Source: Bacteroidetes bacterium UBA6491 (GTDB taxonomy: Bacteria > Bacteroidota > Bacteroidia > NS11-12g > UBA9320). Taken from it: a stretch of DNA of 13,536 bases. Position numbers and translations under genes: made by a program. The notes beneath the pieces are model-generated. The model saw only the letters and a list, made by a program, of their open reading frames with translations, did not search any database and was not told where the DNA came from. Of this stretch, positions 1 through 7,143 are shown in pieces. The stretch covers positions 1-13,536 of the forward strand of contig DJML01000112.1 of assembly GCA_002436505.1 (NCBI GenBank). The letters run 5' to 3'. Numbering within the stretch: the first letter of the stretch is position 1; each line of letters opens with the position of its first letter.

Positions 1-3000
1 GTTGGCCTTGTCTTCAAAGCTATAGTCAATTATTGCCATGATCTTATGTCGTACGTCAAGGCCCTCCAAAGGATATAGTGTTCTAAGGTTTGGCTGGTTC
101 GCCTGTATCAAAGCTGCCTGTGAGTTAATGTTACTACCGGTACCATCTGCAAACTGAAGCGTATAGTTCACACTAGCAGAAACACGTCCTTTGCCTCTGA
201 GTTCATATTCCGTACGGAACGATTTAGAAGTAGAGAAGTCAATGTTTGAATATGTGTTATAAGAAATAGGATACGCCTGATACACACGGATAAGTCCGAA
301 ATCGTTTCTGTTCTCAGAGTACTGTGCGATAATACTAATGGCGGAGTTGTCATTCAGCTTTTGTTTGAATCCAAGCTCGTAGTTAGTACGGATACGAGGT
401 TTTAAAGAACCATTGGCGATAGTTCCACCCTGAGTTTGCTCAAGGAAGTATATCTGATTTATTGGCAGGAATGTTGCTCCGTCAGTAGGTCGCTGAGCCA
501 TCACATCATAGTTCGCAAAGAACTGTGCTTCGGTTGTGATAGGGAAAGAGAACCATACCCTTGGAAGGACATTGATCTGCGGATCGTAATCAACAAACGA
601 TTTGCTTGTGATAACTTGATTCTGAGGGTTGACCAACATTGGTTGAATTCTTCCACTTGAGGTTTCAACAGCAATAACGTCCGGGCTGCTTACCTGGATA
701 CCGTTTGCATCGTACCAGGTGTTGTCCTTACGGTAACCGACGATTCTTGTTGGTTGTTCAGTGTTATTCACATAAACGGCATAATCATCACCTATTCCGT
801 CAGGGTGACTTACAGGATTTCCGCTTAGTGAGGTCACTTCACCTTTGGTAACAATCGGATATAGTGAATATGGATCTTTAAGAACGCTTTGGTTCGCGTC
901 ATAACGTTCAACACGAACTCCAAGACGGAAGATCAGATCTTTAAATGCAAATTTGTCCTGCACCCATGCTGCACTGTATATAGGAGCAAAGGAACCTACC
1001 GCTCTTTTCTGAGGATCGTTCAGGAAGGCTTCCAGAGATGGCTGAACACGCTGTCTTTTGCCTTTATAGTCATATCCGTAATATGAAATGAAAGTATTCC
1101 CGTTGTTCCAGAGATCATCAGCGCTAAACATATCGATATCGAAATCATCCGGAGAGAGTGAATTTATATCTATGTAACTTGTTTCAGAAATATTAAGCTT
1201 TTGTCTGAGGTTTTTATCGAAAGTGGTCTGGTTCTCCCGATTAACACGGACATTGTAATTTACAGTGTCAAGGAATCTGCCTTGATCGTCATATTTATGA
1301 ATACCTCCATAAATGATATCTTCACTTGTGGTCTTCTCAAGATCTTCAATGTGACGGTTGGTAAGAAGTGGCATCAACTGCCATAGCTGAGTAGCACCAA
1401 CGGCATACCGGCTTGCAATATTCTGTTCGTACTGAATACCAAACTGCAGGTCATGGCTGTTTTTCAGGTTTAGCGTAGCTTCACCCATAGCGTAAGCAGT
1501 AAATCTTTCGTACTGTGTTTTCGAGAAGAAGACATTCACTGTGCCAGGGTTGTACCAAAGCGAATATGTGTTCGGGATTGAGAAACCATTTAACAGTCCA
1601 AGTCCTTCAAAAATCTGAGTCTGGAACCTTACTTTTTGACCAAGTTCGTCAGCATTGTCAAAGAAGTTAGAGGTATAGTTGGCCCTCAGCGGGTTCAGTT
1701 CAGATCTTTCAAATGTGATCAGTGTATCGACGAAATTATCTGTTAATTCCCAGTAACCCCTTCTGGTCACTGTATCACCTTTTTGATCAATAAATTTCTG
1801 AGATTTTGTCTGGTAGGTATAAGCAGGTGCTTTATACCCGGTAAATTTACCCACGTAACCGTAATCAAAATAATTGTCTTTATGACGTGGGTTTTCAGTT
1901 CTGGTCAGATACGTCTGATAATCTATCCTTACTGTGTAGAAGGCATCAGAAATTAAAGGTTTCTTATCGATCTCTTTATCATCAGCACTCTGTGTTCTCA
2001 GGCGCTGGGTGAATTTCAGGTAACTCCGATAGGTTTGTAACGTGGTCTGGCTATTCTCTTCATAATTCATCAGGTAATGAGGATAGCTAAAATTCAGCTC
2101 TTTTGAGTAGTTGTAACTACCATACATAGTAATGGTCGTGTTTTTGTTTGGCTGGTACTCCAGTTTACCCTGGGCTACGGCGCTGATAGCATCAACATTT
2201 CTACGTGCATTTTCTCTTACCATGTCTTGTTCGGTAAGGAAAGAAGAACTTGGCACAAATCCACTTCCCTGAGGGTTGGTAGCCAGCGGATTTTCTTTGA
2301 TTTCTTTTAGTTTATCATCTTTCACGACCCACATACCTCCATAGAAAGGATCAGGATCATTCGAATAAATAACGTTACCGGCGAACTGATAACCCAGGGC
2401 AACATATTCTTCTGCTCCACCACCTTTGTTTTTAATGATCAGTGGACCTACTGCAGAGAATTCAACATGGTTGTAATGGTACTGGTCGAACATGGAGGAA
2501 CTGATGGCTTCGAAGCTTTTTCTGTAAAAGCGGGAAGGGCCTTTAGTGGTAATGTTGATCGCACCGCCTGTAAAGTCACCGTACTGGGCGGGAACTCCGG
2601 ATTGTATGATATCGATCTGGCCCTGGCCAGCCTGTGGCAGCCCACTTGAGCCGATAACAGCAACACCGTCAACAAAAACCCTGGTACCATCGGTACGCTG
2701 ACCAAGGAAGGATATATTTCCACCATTGGTTACGTTCACCGCTGAAGATGTTTGTGCAATTGCGCCAATACTCCTTGTAGGCAATTTTACAATATCCTTA
2801 TCAGAGAAAGATTTCTGGTTTTTATCTTTTTCAACGAGCGGTGTTTTGTAGACACGTTTAATCACTTCACGGAGTTCCGTCGAACCGGCTTTTCTCATTT
2901 CTACGTTAACATAGGTAATGTTATTAGCTGTTACAGTAACCCCTTCAATGACCTCATTTTCATATTCAATATGCTTTGCGATCACGGTATACTCTCCAGG

Positions 3001-3222
3001 CCCGAGGGCCTTGATCGTATAATTTCCGTTTTCATCTGTAAAGCCTCCACCACGGGTAATACCTTCCTTTTGTACAAGGATATCCAGGAATTCCACCGGA
3101 GCTTTTGTCTTTTGATCAATTACCTTTCCCCTGATCTCTCCGTAATTGGATTGTGCGAATGCACTATCAGAAAAAAACAGACCAAATGCTAATACTACTG
3201 ATAAGTAGAGAAATCTATTCAT
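1..3222 (-). CDS. TonB-dependent outer-membrane receptor, 3' end beyond window
   Basis: An uninterrupted frame runs from the ATG at 3222 to base 1 (1074 codons) without a stop, so the end of the beta-barrel is outside the window. Residues 1-24 look like a signal peptide (start MNRFLYLSVV, likely cleavage after AFA). Residues about 27-111 resemble the carboxypeptidase regulatory-like beta-sandwich (GKVIDQKTKAPVEF, then TDENGNYTIKALGPGEY). Residues about 140-230 are the TonB plug, with RVFVDGV and VPAQYGDFTGGAINITTKG. The rest, rich in alternating aromatic and polar residues, fits a 22-strand barrel. Such receptors take up ligands across the outer membrane using TonB-ExbBD energy. The substrate cannot be read from the sequence. 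I see no clear SusC signature, and no SusD partner lies within the window. It starts 81 bases after the dehydrogenase stop, behind an A-rich leader without a Shine-Dalgarno sequence. Family call is sure; ligand is unknown. Confidence 0.95.
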   Translation of the reverse strand, partial: MNRFLYLSVVLAFGLFFSDSAFAQSNYGEIRGKVIDQKTKAPVEFLDILVQKEGITRGGGFTDENGNYTIKALGPGEYTVIAKHIEYENEVIEGVTVTANNITYVNVEMRKAGSTELREVIKRVYKTPLVEKDKNQKSFSDKDIVKLPTRSIGAIAQTSSAVNVTNGGNISFLGQRTDGTRVFVDGVAVIGSSGLPQAGQGQIDIIQSGVPAQYGDFTGGAINITTKGPSRFYRKSFEAISSSMFDQYHYNHVEFSAVGPLIIKNKGGGAEEYVALGYQFAGNVIYSNDPDPFYGGMWVVKDDKLKEIKENPLATNPQGSGFVPSSSFLTEQDMVRENARRNVDAISAVAQGKLEYQPNKNTTITMYGSYNYSKELNFSYPHYLMNYEENSQTTLQTYRSYLKFTQRLRTQSADDKEIDKKPLISDAFYTVRIDYQTYLTRTENPRHKDNYFDYGYVGKFTGYKAPAYTYQTKSQKFIDQKGDTVTRRGYWELTDNFVDTLITFERSELNPLRANYTSNFFDNADELGQKVRFQTQIFEGLGLLNGFSIPNTYSLWYNPGTVNVFFSKTQYERFTAYAMGEATLNLKNSHDLQFGIQYEQNIASRYAVGATQLWQLMPLLTNRHIEDLEKTTSEDIIYGGIHKYDDQGRFLDTVNYNVRVNRENQTTFDKNLRQKLNISETSYIDINSLSPDDFDIDMFSADDLWNNGNTFISYYGYDYKGKRQRVQPSLEAFLNDPQKRAVGSFAPIYSAAWVQDKFAFKDLIFRLGVRVERYDANQSVLKDPYSLYPIVTKGEVTSLSGNPVSHPDGIGDDYAVYVNNTEQPTRIVGYRKDNTWYDANGIQVSSPDVIAVETSSGRIQPMLVNPQNQVITSKSFVDYDPQINVLPRVWFSFPITTEAQFFANYDVMAQRPTDGATFLPINQIYFLEQTQGGTIANGSLKPRIRTNYELGFKQKLNDNSAISIIAQYSENRNDFGLIRVYQAYPISYNTYSNIDFSTSKSFRTEYELRGKGRVSASVNYTLQFADGTGSNINSQAALIQANQPNLRTLYPLEGLDVRHKIMAIIDYSFEDKAN

Positions 3223-3303
3223 ATGCTTTTTATTTCATTCTACCGCAAAACAAGGTTCGGCGGCACAAACAACTTTCAATAATTCTGCAAAAAAAAGAAA
3301 TTA

Positions 3304-4293
3304 TCAAACTTTACCCACTATTTCGTGGATCTCCTTTTCGTTCTTTTTCTTTTTAGTGAGGAATTCTAAAATTTTATCAGCAAGGATCTTACTTATTTTT
3401 AGGTAAGATTCTTGCGTCCAACCCCCAATGTGCGGGGTGATCACTACATTATTTCTTCTATTAAGGTTTTCAAAGATCACATTTTCTCGTTCAGAAAGTA
3501 TTTTTAAATTTTCATTTTCCAAAACATCGAGTGCCAGTCCTTTTAATTTACCTTCATCCAGCAAGTTCAAAAGATCATCTGTCTTCATGATCTTGCCACG
3601 GGACAAGTTAAGTAGGACAATATCCTTTCTAAACTTCCGGACATAGTCGGCATTTATCAACCCTGTTGTTTCTTCGGTAAGCGGAATATGAAAAGATACA
3701 ATATCCGACCTGTTGAAGATCTCATCCATGTTTGATTCCGTAACATATTCATTACTGAAGCCACTTTTGTATTTATCATAGCCAAGGACCTGCATGCCAA
3801 AACCACTAAGTTTTTTAGCGACAGCACTCCCGCAGTTACCGTAACCAATGATGCCAATTGTACGCCCTCCCAATTCAAAACCACGGTTACCTTCCCGATC
3901 CCATTTGCCGGACCGGACCTCAAGATTCCCTTTGGTAATATTTGCAGCCAGATCCAGCAGCATGCCAATGGTTTGTTCAGCTACTGCATCCTTGTTGCCT
4001 TCAGGTGCATTCATCAGATGGATGCCAAGATCATTTAAATATTCTTCATCCAGGTTGTCCATCCCTGAACCGGCCCTGGCTATAAAAAGTGGCCTGGCAT
4101 TTCCTAAAAGATCTTTGTTGACATATGCTTTACTTCTTATTACCAGCCCCAATGCATTTTTCAACAGCTGCCGGATTTCCGACGCTTTGCAGTCAGGGGA
4201 ATAAACATAAGGGATATCTTCTTTATCCAGCCGTTCCATTAGGTGTGGATGAACCTGGTCGGCTATTACGATATGTTGAGATTGAGCAGGCAT
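3304..4293 (-). CDS. serA: D-3-phosphoglycerate dehydrogenase-like 2-hydroxyacid dehydrogenase
   Basis: A 329-residue NAD-dependent D-2-hydroxyacid dehydrogenase. The Rossmann motif is GIIGYGNCG (G150, G152, G155), followed by acidic D173 in LGYDKY, which favours NAD over NADP. The family catalytic triad is present: R232 in LNLSRGK, E261 in DVLENE and H288 in TPHIGGW. The best role is oxidation of 3-phosphoglycerate to 3-phosphohydroxypyruvate, the first step of serine synthesis. Other 2-hydroxyacids remain possible. It ends soon after the catalytic domains with a lysine-rich tail (KKKKNEK), so it lacks the C-terminal ACT domain through which many SerA enzymes are inhibited by serine. The frame stays open to a TTG at 4377, but I chose the ATG at 4293. 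It is preceded by AAGGTGA at a 5-base spacing, and a possible promoter lies between the two starts. No serC is visible nearby, so the symbol is tentative. Confidence 0.88.
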   Translation of the reverse strand: MPAQSQHIVIADQVHPHLMERLDKEDIPYVYSPDCKASEIRQLLKNALGLVIRSKAYVNKDLLGNARPLFIARAGSGMDNLDEEYLNDLGIHLMNAPEGNKDAVAEQTIGMLLDLAANITKGNLEVRSGKWDREGNRGFELGGRTIGIIGYGNCGSAVAKKLSGFGMQVLGYDKYKSGFSNEYVTESNMDEIFNRSDIVSFHIPLTEETTGLINADYVRKFRKDIVLLNLSRGKIMKTDDLLNLLDEGKLKGLALDVLENENLKILSERENVIFENLNRRNNVVITPHIGGWTQESYLKISKILADKILEFLTKKKKNEKEIHEIVGKV

Positions 4294-4298
4294 ATTTG

Positions 4299-4305
4299 TC
4301 ACCTT
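4299..4305 (-). promoter_or_regulatory. Ribosome binding site deciding the serA start
   Basis: On the minus strand this reads AAGGTGA, complementary to the 16S rRNA 3' end, five bases before the ATG at 4293. It supports the 329-residue protein over the TTG-initiated 357-residue version. It stands out because other genes here have A/T-rich leaders without such a motif. Confidence 0.5.
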
Positions 4306-4311
4306 CAAGTT

Positions 4312-4319
4312 CAAATGTA
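4312..4319 (-). promoter_or_regulatory. Possible Bacteroidota -7 promoter element for serA
   Basis: The minus strand reads TACATTTG, matching the TAnnTTTG -7 consensus of Bacteroidota promoters. It lies 18 bases before the ATG at 4293, inside the 104-base gap after murI. Transcription from here would leave a short leader that still carries the AAGGTGA site. No TTTG -33 element is seen at 19-21 bases upstream, so this is a half-match only. Confidence 0.35.
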
Positions 4320-4397
4320 TGTGTTCCGCTTGAAACACCATCAGACAATTTACAAATGGAGACAATTGGTTTATCAACGGGAAATAGCTGATTTTCG

Positions 4398-5189
4398 CTA
4401 TTCGTTCAACTTTAACTCATTTAATCTGATCTCTGACCCAAAGAATTGTTTGGCCGTTTCTTCGAACGTTTTGGTGAAATCACTTACATAGAATTGATCC
4501 GGTCCAGGGTCAGATTTTTGCCTTAGGTTATTGGTATTGATGTATTTTTTCACTTCTGCCGCTATGATCTTCGGGGCATCTATCAATGGGGTCTTGTGAT
4601 CGTAATACGCTTCAATTTCCTGTCTGATGAGGGGGTAATGTGTACACCCTAGAATAAGGGAATCGACCTTGCCCAGCTGACTCAAATAATCATCGATCAC
4701 TGCTTTGGCGATCTTATTATGAATAAACCCATCTTCGATCATGGGAGCGAGAAGTGGTGTAGCCAGTTCTTTCACGATCAGGCCGGGGTTCAGATCAGAA
4801 ATGGATAATTTATAGATAGCCGATTCGATGGTCCTTCTTGTTCCTATTACTCCAATGGTCCCGGATCTGAATTCATCGACAGTTTTCCTTACAACAGGTG
4901 AAATGACGTCGATGACCGGCATATTGTAAACGGGAATAATGCTTTTATCGAGATCATATACAGAAGAGGCAGAATTGCAGGCGATAACCACCAGTTTGCA
5001 ATTCATTTCGTGCATGAACTTAAAAATGTTGATCAGGTAACCGACGATACTGTCTCTTGATTTATCGCCATAGGGCAAATGAGCGGTATCGCCAAAATAA
5101 AGGACCTGCTCGTCAGGAAGCAGGTCCTTTATGCCTTTAGCCACAGTGAGGCCTCCTACCCCGGAGTCGAAAACGCCGATCGGACCCAT
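4398..5189 (-). CDS. murI: Glutamate racemase
   Basis: A 263-residue cytoplasmic enzyme that interconverts L- and D-glutamate, supplying D-glutamate for the peptidoglycan stem peptide. The family signatures are complete. These are FDSGVGGLTV near the N-terminus (D8, S9), YFGDTAHLPYGDKS, the first catalytic cysteine C71 in ACNSAS, and the second catalytic cysteine with its partner histidine in GCTHYPL (C182, H184). GVIGTRRTI and LATPLLAPMIEDG are also typical. Length is normal for the family. The ATG at 5189 gives the conserved start MGPIGVFDSG. Only 12 bases separate it from the stop of the upstream ompH gene, so the two are very likely co-transcribed. Linkage of ompH genes to murI is common in Bacteroidota. 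Nothing in the sequence looks degenerate. Confidence 0.97.
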   Translation of the reverse strand: MGPIGVFDSGVGGLTVAKGIKDLLPDEQVLYFGDTAHLPYGDKSRDSIVGYLINIFKFMHEMNCKLVVIACNSASSVYDLDKSIIPVYNMPVIDVISPVVRKTVDEFRSGTIGVIGTRRTIESAIYKLSISDLNPGLIVKELATPLLAPMIEDGFIHNKIAKAVIDDYLSQLGKVDSLILGCTHYPLIRQEIEAYYDHKTPLIDAPKIIAAEVKKYINTNNLRQKSDPGPDQFYVSDFTKTFEETAKQFFGSEIRLNELKLNE

Positions 5190-5201
5190 TGTTACGCTAA
5201 A

Positions 5202-5765
5202 TTATTTTCCGCCACCAGCTCCCTGACCGGGTTGTGTTGCGGCATCTTTAGCAGCTATTTCAGCTAATTTCTTTTTTACATCAGCCATCAGATCAAAGCC
5301 AGGGTTGCCGTAGATCAGATTGCCTCCTTCGGAAGAATCAAGAACGTAGTCATAACCTTTCTGTTTTGCAACTTCACTGATTATTCCTTTTAATTCTTCT
5401 ATGATCGGATTTAGAAGTTCAGATTGTTTTTCAACCATTTTATTCTGGAATTCCTGCTGAAGTCTTTCCCATTCCTGGTATTTCTCCTGGTATGTCTGTT
5501 GAAGCAGTTCCGAATACGCCTGACTGATAAGGTTTCCTGAGTCTCTTAAGGTCTTTTGGATCTCCAGTATCTCGGATTCCAGCCTGTTGATCCTTTTCGC
5601 GTATGCTTCCCTATACTGCTGAAGTATTTTTTCTACCTCCTGTACTTTCTTATAGTCTTGCATCAGATCCGCCGAATTAATATGTGCAACTTTAAGTTGC
5701 GCGGAAGCAATTCCTGATGTTGTCAGCAAAACAAATGCTGCTAAAATGATCTTGAAGTTTTTCAT
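5202..5765 (-). CDS. OmpH/Skp-family periplasmic chaperone (second of pair)
   Basis: A 187-residue secreted protein. Residues 1-22 form a signal peptide with likely cleavage after ASA, giving a mature start at QLKVAHIN. Then comes a long charged and glutamine-rich helical region (about residues 40-130) of the kind that forms the coiled-coil tentacles of Skp/OmpH. A short beta/alpha segment, KGYDYVLDSSEGGNLIYGNP, is typical of the OmpH C-terminal core. The tail is glycine-rich (GQGAGGGK). Skp-type trimers hold unfolded outer-membrane proteins in the periplasm before BAM-dependent insertion. The gene follows the first ompH copy after 44 AT-rich bases and precedes murI by 12 bases, so it sits mid-operon. 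Sequence identity to the neighbouring copy is low by eye, so this is an old duplication and not a recent tandem repeat. Confidence 0.93.
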   Translation of the reverse strand: MKNFKIILAAFVLLTTSGIASAQLKVAHINSADLMQDYKKVQEVEKILQQYREAYAKRINRLESEILEIQKTLRDSGNLISQAYSELLQQTYQEKYQEWERLQQEFQNKMVEKQSELLNPIIEELKGIISEVAKQKGYDYVLDSSEGGNLIYGNPGFDLMADVKKKLAEIAAKDAATQPGQGAGGGK

Positions 5766-5809
5766 TAGATATTTAATATATATTCAAATAAGTGTGTCTT
5801 AAAGAACCA

Positions 5810-6412
5810 TTAACGCGGCGGTAAATTTTCATCCGGCAGGTTCTCTATGTCTTTTTTCTCTTCATCAATGGCGGTAACCCCTAATTCCTCAAGTACTTCT
5901 GCACTTACATCGTATCTTGAGTTGCTGAACAACATCACCATTTCACCTGACTTGTCAAAAATGAAGTCGAGGTTTTGTCTTTTTGCAATTATCTGAATGG
6001 CCTCGAAAACCCGGTCCTGAATAGGTTTGATCAGTTCCTGTCGTTTCTTGAACAGTTCTCCTTCATAGCCAAATTTCAGGTTCTGGTATTCTTTGACTTC
6101 TTTTTCTTTTGCAATTATCTCCTGTTCTCTTACTTTCCTCTGTTCAGAGGTAAGGATCACCTTTTCGGCATTGTAGTCTTTGTACATTTGATCTACGTTG
6201 CTGTAGAGTTTATCGACTTCTTTCTGCCATTTTTCTGACAGGTCATTGAGCTCGTTCTGTGCGGCCTTGTAACTTGGAAGCTGATTCAGGATGTAATCGG
6301 AGTCAACATAAGCGAATTTCTGGGCAGAAGAAGAACCCATTCCGGCGATAACAAATAAAATAGCGGCAACTAAGTATTTTGTGACGGGTGTTAAGGTTTT
6401 GATCTGTTTCAT
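5810..6412 (-). CDS. OmpH/Skp-family periplasmic chaperone (first of pair)
   Basis: A 200-residue secreted protein. Its signal peptide covers about residues 1-30 with a hydrophobic stretch YLVAAILFVIAGMG and likely cleavage after SSSA, giving a mature start at QKFAYVDSDYI. FAYVDSDYILNQLPSY is a standard OmpH opening. Residues about 45-150 are a lysine/glutamate-rich coiled coil, followed by the core segment NLDFIFDKSGEMVMLFSNS. The C-terminal 25 residues are acidic and end in proline-rich NLPPR, a tail that the neighbouring copy lacks. The expected role is escorting unfolded outer-membrane proteins across the periplasm. It is the first gene of the ompH-ompH-murI group, behind a 191-base gap. 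In many Bacteroidota a bamA gene precedes this pair. Here the upstream gene is an unrelated small lipoprotein. Confidence 0.93.
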   Translation of the reverse strand: MKQIKTLTPVTKYLVAAILFVIAGMGSSSAQKFAYVDSDYILNQLPSYKAAQNELNDLSEKWQKEVDKLYSNVDQMYKDYNAEKVILTSEQRKVREQEIIAKEKEVKEYQNLKFGYEGELFKKRQELIKPIQDRVFEAIQIIAKRQNLDFIFDKSGEMVMLFSNSRYDVSAEVLEELGVTAIDEEKKDIENLPDENLPPR

Positions 6413-6603
6413 GACATCTATTTTATAGGTATATCTCCAATAACTATTCCAATCTTCTTAATCCTTCATCCTAAATCGCCTTTTTTCTCTTGTGTTCAGC
6501 GACTTTGCTGCAAACATACATATTTAACCTAAATTCTGACCACGGATTTGACGAATGAGATTGAAATTAATTATGCTCAATATAGTTTGAAAGGACTGTA
6601 TGT
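6413..6603 (-). other. Intergenic region upstream of the ompH pair
   Basis: This 191-base AT-rich spacer is the longest gap in the window. It holds the probable promoter of the ompH-ompH-murI unit and the 3' side of the upstream lipoprotein gene. I see no convincing small gene and no strong terminator hairpin. A weak 5-base inverted repeat at 6560-6564/6577-6581 has no adjoining T-run on the relevant strand. Confidence 0.6.
6511..6518 (-). promoter_or_regulatory. Possible -7 promoter element for ompH-ompH-murI
   Basis: The minus strand reads TATGTTTG, matching TAnnTTTG. It lies about 98 bases before the ompH ATG at 6412, in the only sizeable gap upstream of the group. No clear TTTG lies at the expected -33 distance, so the call rests on one half-site plus position. 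Confidence 0.35.
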
Positions 6604-7143
6604 TTAATGAGACAGAACAATCAGGCCTGTCCGGATGGTATTACTAAGGTTCAGGGCCCTGTCAGCAAGTGTTATTTCGCATTGAATAGTGTCAGGGTAA
6701 AGGATCAAAGGTCTTGAATCAAACCGTACAGTTATCTCTCCGCTTATTTCCTTTATTTTACCTGTTGGTTGCAGGTCAGGAATTCTCAGGCTAAAATCCA
6801 TTGTGTCAGTGCCTCCGGGAGAGAGAATAGGTTTCAGTTTCCCTTCTGAATACTCCTGAATTCCCACCAAAAGATTGTTCTGGTACAAGCTTCCTGCATT
6901 AAAAGGAGGCAAGGTGTCACTATCGGTAAGTCCAATATTTCCATCGCCGTCTTGGTATGCGATCGTGATGGCTAAAATTGAGTCTTTCCCTTCGGAATCC
7001 TTGAATTGTTCTACTTTGATAAGCTCAATCTCAGGGATGTCTGAGTAACCGAAAGTAGGGTCGTTGCAGCCGTAATTGCCAATGGCTGCAATTAATGCAA
7101 ACAGTAAATAATACCTAAATTTGAATCCGCTTAATACCTTCAT
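6604..7143 (-). CDS. Small predicted lipoprotein with DGDGN loop, function unknown
   Basis: A 179-residue protein without a named function that I can assign. The N-terminus (MKVLSGFKFRYYLLFALIAA) is a basic plus hydrophobic export signal, followed by a cysteine at residue 26 in GNYGC. That suggests a lipoprotein, although the residues before the cysteine are not an ideal lipobox. After the cysteine, alternating hydrophobic residues suggest a beta-sandwich. The most distinctive feature is YQDGDGNIGLTDSD (residues 63-76), an acidic loop with D/D/N/G spacing like calcium-binding loops. From memory, similar DGDG(D/N)(L/I)G proteins are common as uncharacterised proteins in Bacteroidota. The C-terminal part (DRALNLSNTIRT) looks like a final Ig-type strand pair. 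The start ATG overlaps the start of the divergent plus-strand gene by two bases. No other start codon is available. The binding role is inference. Confidence 0.8.
   Translation of the reverse strand: MKVLSGFKFRYYLLFALIAAIGNYGCNDPTFGYSDIPEIELIKVEQFKDSEGKDSILAITIAYQDGDGNIGLTDSDTLPPFNAGSLYQNNLLVGIQEYSEGKLKPILSPGGTDTMDFSLRIPDLQPTGKIKEISGEITVRFDSRPLILYPDTIQCEITLADRALNLSNTIRTGLIVLSH
7116..7123 (+). promoter_or_regulatory. Possible -7 promoter element for the LuxE-like gene
   Basis: The plus strand reads TAAATTTG, matching TAnnTTTG, 18 bases before the ATG at 7142. It lies inside the first codons of the divergent lipoprotein gene. It also covers the alternative TTG start at 7121, which argues for the ATG as the real start. 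No matching -33 TTTG is visible. Confidence 0.35.

Noticed and set aside
2752..3192. 146-codon open frame on the plus strand
   Set aside because: It lies wholly inside the receptor gene, opposite its signal peptide, regulatory-like domain and plug start. Its product has no recognisable domain.
3246..3269. TTGTTTTG plus TTTG on the minus strand as a promoter for the receptor gene
   Set aside because: The -7 match has the wrong second base and the spacing between the two elements is about 12 bases, not 19-21.
5981..6120. 14-base direct repeat TTTTGCAATTATCT at 5981-5994 and 6107-6120
   Set aside because: Both copies encode an Ile-Ile-Ala-Lys stretch in the OmpH coiled-coil region. Similar amino-acid content explains the match.
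5975..6238. 87-codon plus-strand frame rich in phenylalanine and leucine, resembling a membrane protein
   Set aside because: It is the reverse complement of the lysine/glutamate-rich coiled coil of OmpH. Antisense of Lys and Glu codons gives Phe and Leu codons, so the hydrophobicity is an artefact.
6560..6581. ATTGA/TCAAT inverted repeat as a terminator
   Set aside because: The stem is only 5 AT-rich base pairs with a 12-base loop and no following T-run, so it is expected by chance in this sequence.
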